Positions 57,803 to 64,000 of a DNA stretch of 64,000 nt are shown here, in pieces. The position numbers were made by a program, and so were the translations under genes. The stretch comes from Apostichopus japonicus (taxonomy: Eukaryota; Echinodermata; Holothuroidea; Aspidochirotida; Stichopodidae), in NCBI RefSeq assembly GCF_037975245.1, contig NC_092571.1, positions 62,001-126,000 of the forward strand, written 5' to 3'. The notes under the pieces were generated by a model. The model did no database searches. It worked only from the letters and a program-made list of their open reading frames with translations, and was not told the origin of the DNA. Position 1 is the first letter of the stretch. The number at the start of each line of letters is the position of its first letter.

Positions 57803-58183
57803 TATACAAATATTGAATGGTTATGAGTGCAATAGTGCAAATATTTCATGAGTTGAAAGATGGAATGTTCCATTCAACGGGCGCAGCAGAGTTGAATGGA
57901 ACAAATTACATCTTTCAACGAATGAAATATTTGCACTATTGCACGAATGGAAACCATTCATTATTTGTTTTATACAACATATTATATTAAGACGGGTAAA
58001 ATGCACTCATGCAATCGATTGTTTTGAACAGACAGGTTTCTCTGCTCTCTTACCATTGAAAAAGTGCTACCAAAAAAGTATAACTCATGGTTCTATTTCA
58101 TAGAGTGGAATAGAGCGGATTTTGCATGCAATCAACAAGCAATTGACCAATCAAATGACCAGACTACAATTAGGTGTTGTATA
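57803..58183. mobile_element. Palindromic MITE-like element
   Basis: It begins TATACAA and ends TTGTATA. Its left half contains a long imperfect inverted repeat (about 57803-57975, arms of about 80 bp) around the loop GGGCGCAGCAGA. It is flanked on both sides by copies of the same minisatellite. The target duplication is unclear because the flanks are repetitive. Confidence 0.55.
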
Positions 58184-58233
58184 ATAATCCATATTTGCAT
58201 GATTGATTATTAATCCATCTTCTTTCTGCTTAG

Positions 58234-58354
58234 ACGTTGAAGGACAGCGTAGTAAAATCAGAGGATTCCGTGAAGAGACTGTTAGCAGAGATCAAGATGT
58301 TAGGTCAAAGGGTCGTTCAGTCTCATAAAGCCATACAGAAGGAGGAAGAGCCAG
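58234..58354 (+). CDS. Exon C of the host gene, coiled-coil
   Basis: It follows acceptor TCTTTCTGCTTAG and encodes 40 residues in phase 0. It reads TLKDSVVKSEDSVKRLLAEI, then KMLGQRVVQSHKAIQKEEEP, and ends with one base (G) before donor GTACAT. The heptad spacing of V, L and I with Lys/Glu elsewhere predicts a coiled coil, suggesting a structural or adaptor protein. No family was recognised. Confidence 0.7.
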
Positions 58355-61300
58355 GTACATTTTCAAGTTTCTTCCTTTTGGGTTTGGTACGTTGAGAGTA
58401 CAAGATGGATATGATGCTCGCATTGTATAAAATTATTGGTAGCAGTATGCTGGAGACAGTGGGTTGTAGGACTATTGTTTGCGAGCGGGTCACAGATATG
58501 GTCATGTGCGAAGAAAGTTGGAATGAATTTCAAAACTAGCCAATGAGTCGGTCTTGCATACAAAGATTTACTTCGCCGCTAAATAAACCCGAGCGCGTTT
58601 AACAGGATCATGTCAAGCATAAATCAGGGACGTTTAAATTTGGTGAAAATGTTCTATTTATGGTAGTTCACAAGCGAGAATGTTACCTAACTTATATGGA
58701 ATTGATGCCAAGTTTTTGTATTGAATGAGTGCAGTTGTTAAATTTTTTGTCTCCGCCATCCCCACCCCACCCCCGGAAAGAAGTATCCCTAACCATGATG
58801 GAATATCACTTAGTAATATTCAGTCTTACCGAAGGCGATGGAGTACAACAGAGTTGAGGAGAGTGGAATTTTCCGAAGGTTAAAGTGTCACTGTTCCCCT
58901 GACCAACACGGGAATGATGCTAACTTTGTTAATTTAGGCGAGGATAACAGCTAGGTACTTGACTCCATAAAGAACTCTGACATGTGGGTGTATAGAACAG
59001 AAAAATATATTGATACAATTACCGACTGAAACACCCGTTCATATAGAACGCGGACATGTGGGTGTATAGAACAGAAAAATATAGTGATACAATTACCGAC
59101 TGAAACACCCGTTCATATAGAACTCGAACATGTGGGTGTATAGAACAGAAAAATATAGTGATACAATTACCGACTGAAACACCCCTTCATGAAATTACAC
59201 CCTTCATATAAATCACAAATTAGGGAATGATTGAATTATAGCATTAGGAAATTCTAGAAATTAAGAAACTTGATCTCTTTTCACATCTTCAAATGACAAT
59301 TTCAATCCAAAAGTTTGGTAACCTTCAGGTCGCTGTCACTGTTTCACCAGCTCCCGTCTTTTGGGCTACTTTCTCTTTAGGCCAGCACCCCTTGTCTCTC
59401 TTGCTCCGCTGATTGTCGAGAACTGCAGGGTACAAAATAGGTTAACTAGTATTTTGTCTAAATACATGCTCTGGAATTATCCCGAGGGTATTTGTAAGAC
59501 GAACCCTAACCACAGTGAACCTTCCTGCAGATGTGAATTTCCCTTTGGGATATTGAAAACGCATAACACATAACAACATAAATAATTACATAAACCCACC
59601 ACCAAGTCCTAAATTATCACAAGGCTCCCAATTCTATAATGCCCCCACTAACTGCTCCAATACAACACTTACTATATGCATACTATCTCTACCCCTAGGG
59701 CAGCTTCAATGGCCAGGATTATTCTAGAACATAATCTCTGTATCTGAAATATCATGCCATACCCCAAGACACAATGCTCCTCTCTAAAGTGATCCCTGAT
59801 TGCATAATCTTGTAACACATATTACTAAGTATTATTGACATATCCCTAGGCTAGAGCCAAAGTTGCCTAGGTCGGGATACAAACCCCCACAACAACAGTG
59901 ACACTTCAATAAACAAAATGTCACTGTTCACCTGTCCCCACATGTTCTTAACAAGGATAAATAATGTGACTTACTTCACTGGGCTTTGACTTGCTCTCCA
60001 GGTACAGACTGGCACCACAATACATCCACACAGAACCGGTTACTGGTCAAATTAACTCAGGTGGTGACAATAAGTAATATATGTTTTTTTGCATATAAAA
60101 TGTTGGCCTCGCAGGCTAAGCTTCAAGCATCTCAACAAGCCTGAATACAACTTAGTGCCCTCACAGGGTCTTACCACAACAGCAATAATAACCAACACAC
60201 CACGCCCACAAATGACACAGCCAGTCTTGTACAACTGTACCTTTCAAACCCTGGGAGTCAAGTGAGGAATATTCTCCAACTCTGAAATGAATGCATACCA
60301 TGTACTGCTCAAAACAATACATAACACAAAACAAGACACAAACAAGACAAATATACAGGACACAAAGGGATAAAGCTACTACCTTCAAGTCAGGTACAAT
60401 CTAGCTTGTGCCATTCAGAGTCACTCAAGTGATACATAAGGCAATACATAACATAAAGAATACATCAAGTTTATGTACTTCGTCCTCAGATTTAGTGTAA
60501 AGTATTTTTTTGGGGTGAATATTGTAAGGATAACAAGCTCGTTCCTTTTTTCCTAGAACTGAATAAGTATTCACGCAAAGCAAATTGCTCTTTTACCCAT
60601 CATCAAAGTAGCTGTGCAGTTACTAGTGTATTGGAAACAATATTATACCTGCCATAAGTTTTGCCATATGGTACTGTGCATTATTTTTTTTTTTGGGGGG
60701 GGGGTTTCCCTTAAATTGTATGCGCATTGTGTCACGTTTGTTTTGACAAATAAGGCTTTGTTCTGTGCAGTGATAATCTTTCCCTATAATCCCAGAGATA
60801 TAAATATATTTAGAGGAAACTCTTGAAAAAGTTTGTAACAAAATTAACGCCGAGTCAGGTCAGATCTTTCTGGAAACCCTACACGTAATGAGACTAGGAG
60901 AGAATTGGTCTGGGAGGATGGGAGGGGGGGGCGGGTTTTAGTGGAATATTTAGGAACATTGCAGTTATTGTGTGTTGTTCTCCATCTCAATTAAAGACCT
61001 GTTATTTATGTGTAAATTAACACCTAGTTACTTAGTATTTTGCTGTTTGGATGCAGCCAGGGGTGGGACCTAGATTCCCCATCTCTTAGATTTTGTCTGT
61101 AACCCCACCAAAACACATATCCAGTACCACTAAACCCACTCCGAACTCTGTTGCTCCATTTACCCGAGCAAATCTTGCTATGAAATTGACTGACTTGCTA
61201 CACAAATGCAAAGATATTGGGCATTTCTTTTTTCCATTAACAGAAACTCTAGTGTTATCATCAATATAATGATAAACAAAATGGAGAAACTTTCAGCACA

Positions 61301-62554
61301 TGTATTCAAAATAGTAAACACTTACTTATTGCCTCCACTCCACCCTCCAGTTTAATATTCTGGCTTTGCTTTCTGATTATGTGCAGGTTTGAGATGTAGT
61401 ACATTTCTCCGTCCGTGTTATTGTCAGATAATGAAATGAGAATAAGAATTAATAAAATTGTAAAAGAAAGTTTCCTTCCTCGACAGCATGACTTCATATC
61501 CGTCACTTCTTCAGTATCTACCTAAATGACAAATGTAGGCTGAATTTTAGACACAATAATGTCGTAGTCCACCAGAACAAGGTTAATTGCTGATCCAGTT
61601 CCAAGCTATTTACCGGTAAAATATGCTAAACCTCCGGTATGTTCCTTTAAAGGCTAACTTGATGATGTTATCAGCTCTTCTAGAACAGGCTTTAATGTTA
61701 ACGTTAACCCATTGCTTTACATTCTAATAACTCACTCAACCAAAGCATGTTCCTTAAACTTGATATTAAAACAACAACACCCTTGCACCCATTGAAAGAA
61801 AATTAGACACCATCTATCCAAAAGTTGACAAATTTGTATTACCACTGTAAACATGTCATTTGAGACAGGTAAATATCTTTTTTGTGATTTTGTGCTGGAT
61901 CTGAGGAACTCAGCTAAATGGTTAAAGTATTAGACTAAATAGTCTTGTCACTCTAAACCGATGAACCTCGGCAAATTAATGGGTCGTTCCCTTACAAATT
62001 AAAAGTGGCAAAAAAAATCCAGCCTGGCCTAATAACGCTGTTTTTCAACCGTTCACAACAAATTAACTGAGGTTTGTTAAGCTTTGTTTCTAAAGTCATC
62101 TTTTTTATGAATTTTTCCTTCATGTCTTTCCATTGTAATATAGCTTGTAAATCTATTGCAATCAAAAAATTTTACATTTTTTTTTACATTTTGTAATAAT
62201 ATTCTGTAACTACTGTAGTTGATACAACAATACTAGACATTTCACTAGTAGATGGGTTATAAATAAAATTAAAAAAATTGACATTTCTGACATTACATAA
62301 GTTAGGGAAATCATTAAATGTTCTTAGATCTCTGTCTGTGGCTCTGACTCCCTCCCACCAAGAAAGTGTTAATCCCCCACCCCCTCCTATCACCCAAAGC
62401 AATCCGTTTTTGCCCTTAAAATTATTGGCTATCATTGACTCATTTGAGTCTTCAAATGTAACATGCATGATCTCCACTTTATGCAGAGTTCTTATGTCTA
62501 CATGGCTTGTGTATTCCTATCTAGTAATTTTCTTTCATACTCTTTTATCGACAG
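58355..62554. other. 4.2-kb intron C-D with no recognised gene
   Basis: Apart from a 74-bp tandem repeat, a T9G9 run near 60690 and short frames, nothing was recognised. A possible extra exon at about 60002-60060 (AG and GT flanks, open) was considered but fits the reading frame less well than direct joining of C to D. Confidence 0.5.
58981..59195. repeat. Tandem repeat, 3 x 74 bp
   Basis: CATGTGGGTGTATAGAACAG starts at 58981, 59055 and 59129. The units are nearly identical and end with GAAACACCCGTTCAT or GAAACACCCCTTCAT. Confidence 0.9.
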
Positions 62555-62615
62555 AACCACCTATGGTGTCCAACATGGAACAGCTCCCAGAGAGACCTCC
62601 AGAAGACTTAAATTT
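62555..62615 (+). CDS. Exon D of the host gene, before an in-frame stop or donor site
   Basis: After acceptor TTTTATCGACAG the two bases AA complete the split codon from exon C (G|AA, Glu). The frame then reads PPMVSNMEQLPERPPEDLN. The next codons are TTG TAA, so the protein could end at 62619. The same bases form a good donor, TT|GTAAGA at 62616, which allows an alternative model with an intron 62616-62774. The proline/glutamate-rich composition continues that of exon C. Confidence 0.6.
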
Positions 62616-62774
62616 GTAAGAGACTTGGGAAGATGACGAAACATCAGACAGAGACAATAAATTGGAATCCCAAGCCCCTGTAACCGATTCAGATCCCTAC
62701 TCTAGTCTCATTATGGACATGAAAGCCTCCATCTTACCTCCGAGTTAAGTACAGTCTAACTTATACCAGATCAG
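62616..62774 (+). other. 159-bp frame-preserving candidate intron (or stop-containing coding segment)
   Basis: It starts GTAAGA, ends ATCAG and contains TCTAACTTA, a good branch-site match near the 3' end. It is divisible by 3. In the frame of exon D it contains exactly two stops, both TAA (62617 and 62746); otherwise it reads like acidic coding sequence (ETWEDDETSDRDN, then DSDPYSSLIMDMK). Removing it joins DLNL directly to KGLQDDNLLK in frame. Acceptor AG at 62754 would break the frame. Confidence 0.45.
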
Positions 62775-63108
62775 GAAAGGCTTACAAGACGATAACCTCC
62801 TGAAGGCAGAAGAAGACAGAAAAGTTTGTTCCAATTCTGGTAGCGACGTGCCGAACGCTTCATCAATCCAAAATGACAAGCTGATGGAAGTTTCCCCCGA
62901 AGGGATTAGAAATGGGACTAAAGTTGAAGAAGAATCGGAAAGTGATTCGATCCAGCTACCAGATAGTCCTGCCGGTCTCAAACTTTCAGGATCACAAACT
63001 TTTGAGCCACCGATGTTGCAGCTTCTTAAAAGATATATTTATTATTATTATTTGTTTCATCACATAGTATTACAAGGTGAACAAGACAATATAAGTACAA
63101 ATAAGTAA
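62775..63108 (+). CDS. Exon E / C-terminal part of the host gene
   Basis: It continues in the frame of exons A-D: KGLQDDNLLKAEEDRKV, then NASSIQNDKLMEVSPEGIRN, then TKVEEESESDSIQLPDSPAG, then GSQTFEPPMLQLLK, to TAA at 63106. It is very acidic and Ser/Glu-rich, probably disordered. From about 63027 the frame runs into a TTA-repeat and AT-rich sequence, so the true C-terminus may be lost or lie in an unseen exon. The same sequence could be a decayed coding end if the TAA codons upstream are real. Confidence 0.5.
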
Positions 63109-63188
63109 AAAATGTGAAAGGAAGTCAACTAAGAAACCCTTTTGGGCTTAATCGAATTGAGTACTCCCTATCTATATGTACATGTATA

Positions 63189-63242
<54 letters not shown>

Positions 63243-63930
63243 TATGTATAAACTGTATATATATGTAAGCTTTTCTACTTCTTTATTTTGTATCACCATG
63301 TGTGTAAATATTGAAGCACTAAGATATGCAGTTTTTTTCCTTGAAATAGCAAGAGATATAATAGAGAACACTGTTATGAAAGCTGTACTTAAAACACTTG
63401 AAAAACTGCTCTCCTAAATTTTAAGGAATAGTTTGGCAGAATTTTTTTCTGGGGAACTCTACCTTTATTTCATGCATAGTCTTGAATACTTCTGCAATAC
63501 CATAAGACCATCTCTGCCCTGCACCTAAAAATACTGGGTTTTTTATTCTCTCTTGCATGTTTTCAAAAGTGCCCTTCTCAAGGGTATCATGTTGAAAATT
63601 TTCTCATATTTACAGATGGAAATTATGAAGTTATGTCAGTTGAGGTCATCAGCGGCCAAAATACAAAAACCTTGTAGTCTAGTTTAGTGAATATCTGTAG
63701 CATCGGTAAAATGTCATAATTAGGTGGTAGGTCCCCCTCACTGAGCATTACACTTTGAGCAGTTCTGTTAAGAGGTCAAATGTAAATTGGAGTCATCAGC
63801 TGCCAAAAGCCTGAAATCCTTGTCGACATCAAAATCAAAGCTGCGATTATCCTCATGCTCAGAAATGTACAAGAACTGAATGTTCTATGAAGAGGTCAAA
63901 GGTCACTTAGGGTCAAATTCTGACCACCTT
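63109..63930. other. Microsatellite and unassigned sequence
   Basis: A long (TA)n tract lies at about 63187-63246. The rest contains GTCATCAGC-type motifs repeated near 63646 and 63792 and no recognisable gene. Confidence 0.55.
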
Positions 63931-64000
63931 GATCAGGCGCGTATCCAGGGGGGGCGCGCGTATCTAGGGGGGGCATTGGGGGCGTGCGCCCCCCAGGTAA
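63931..64000. mobile_element. Edge of a G-rich hAT-like MITE, cut by the window end
   Basis: CAGGCGCGTATCCAGGGGGG at about 63935, with a second GCGCGTATCTAGGGGGG immediately after, resembles the CA-starting, G-rich termini of small hAT-like elements such as the one at 51929. The other end lies outside the window. Confidence 0.4.

Noticed and set aside
60002-60060. Extra exon in intron C-D
   Set aside because: It has AG and GT borders and is open, but including it puts the next exon out of the frame that reads best.
62616-62754. 139-bp intron ending at AG 62754
   Set aside because: It would shift the frame and stop within 18 codons; acceptor AG 62774 keeps the frame.

Overview
The window is eukaryotic genomic DNA, most likely from a marine invertebrate. 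The evidence is the content: animal-type LINEs, a Penelope-like element with a GIY-YIG nuclease, many hAT, pogo-like and foldback DNA transposons, abundant (TA)n microsatellites, and at least one multi-exon gene with GT-AG introns. No species is claimed. There are no bacterial operons, no CRISPR array and no rRNA. The sequence is almost entirely repeats and mobile DNA.

Positions 1-28740 are a tandem satellite with a unit of about 155-158 bp (roughly 150 copies). It is split at 5454-11028 by one apparently complete non-LTR retrotransposon of the L1/Tx1 type. ORF1 has three CCHC knuckles and ORF2 has an APE endonuclease, a reverse transcriptase and a C-terminal zinc motif; the element ends in AATAAA plus a 12-A tail. 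The satellite unit itself resembles a tRNA-derived pol III unit: it has an A-box-like TGGCGCGGTTGG and a B-box-like GGCTCGAGACC. The most diverged copy, at the right edge, has the better A box. Left copies are a derived, homogenised form. Older and higher-order arrangements lie between 19 and 28.7 kb.

Positions 28.7-47 kb are a nest of interspersed repeats. A family of about 450-bp inverted-repeat elements (termini GGTGGCATACTCC) occurs five times. Flanking and between the copies are related segments with minus-strand fragments of an unidentified, possibly transposase-like protein. Into these are inserted a 5'-truncated LINE (37243-38365), a pogo-like element (39702-43629) that itself contains a hAT element with a perfect 8-bp target duplication, another hAT element inside copy 5, and a separate hAT element at 35683-36625. 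A truncated I-PpoI-like His-Me finger endonuclease domain lies at 36815-37120.

Positions 48.1-51.2 kb hold two head-to-tail, internally deleted Penelope-like elements on the minus strand. Each has a hammerhead-ribozyme-like motif in its leader. A tRNA-like sequence with a T6 run follows at 51374. Positions 51.9-55.4 kb hold a small hAT element, a possible minus-strand exon, a palindrome-headed repeat and a near-perfect foldback element.

Positions 55.7-63.1 kb contain the only convincing host gene, on the plus strand and unidentified. Its exons at 55729-55860, 57114-57198, 58234-58354 and 62555 onward join in a single consistent frame and encode an acidic, partly coiled-coil protein. The last exon block has either two in-frame TAA codons or a 159-bp frame-preserving intron. 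The rest is intron, microsatellite and repeat sequence.
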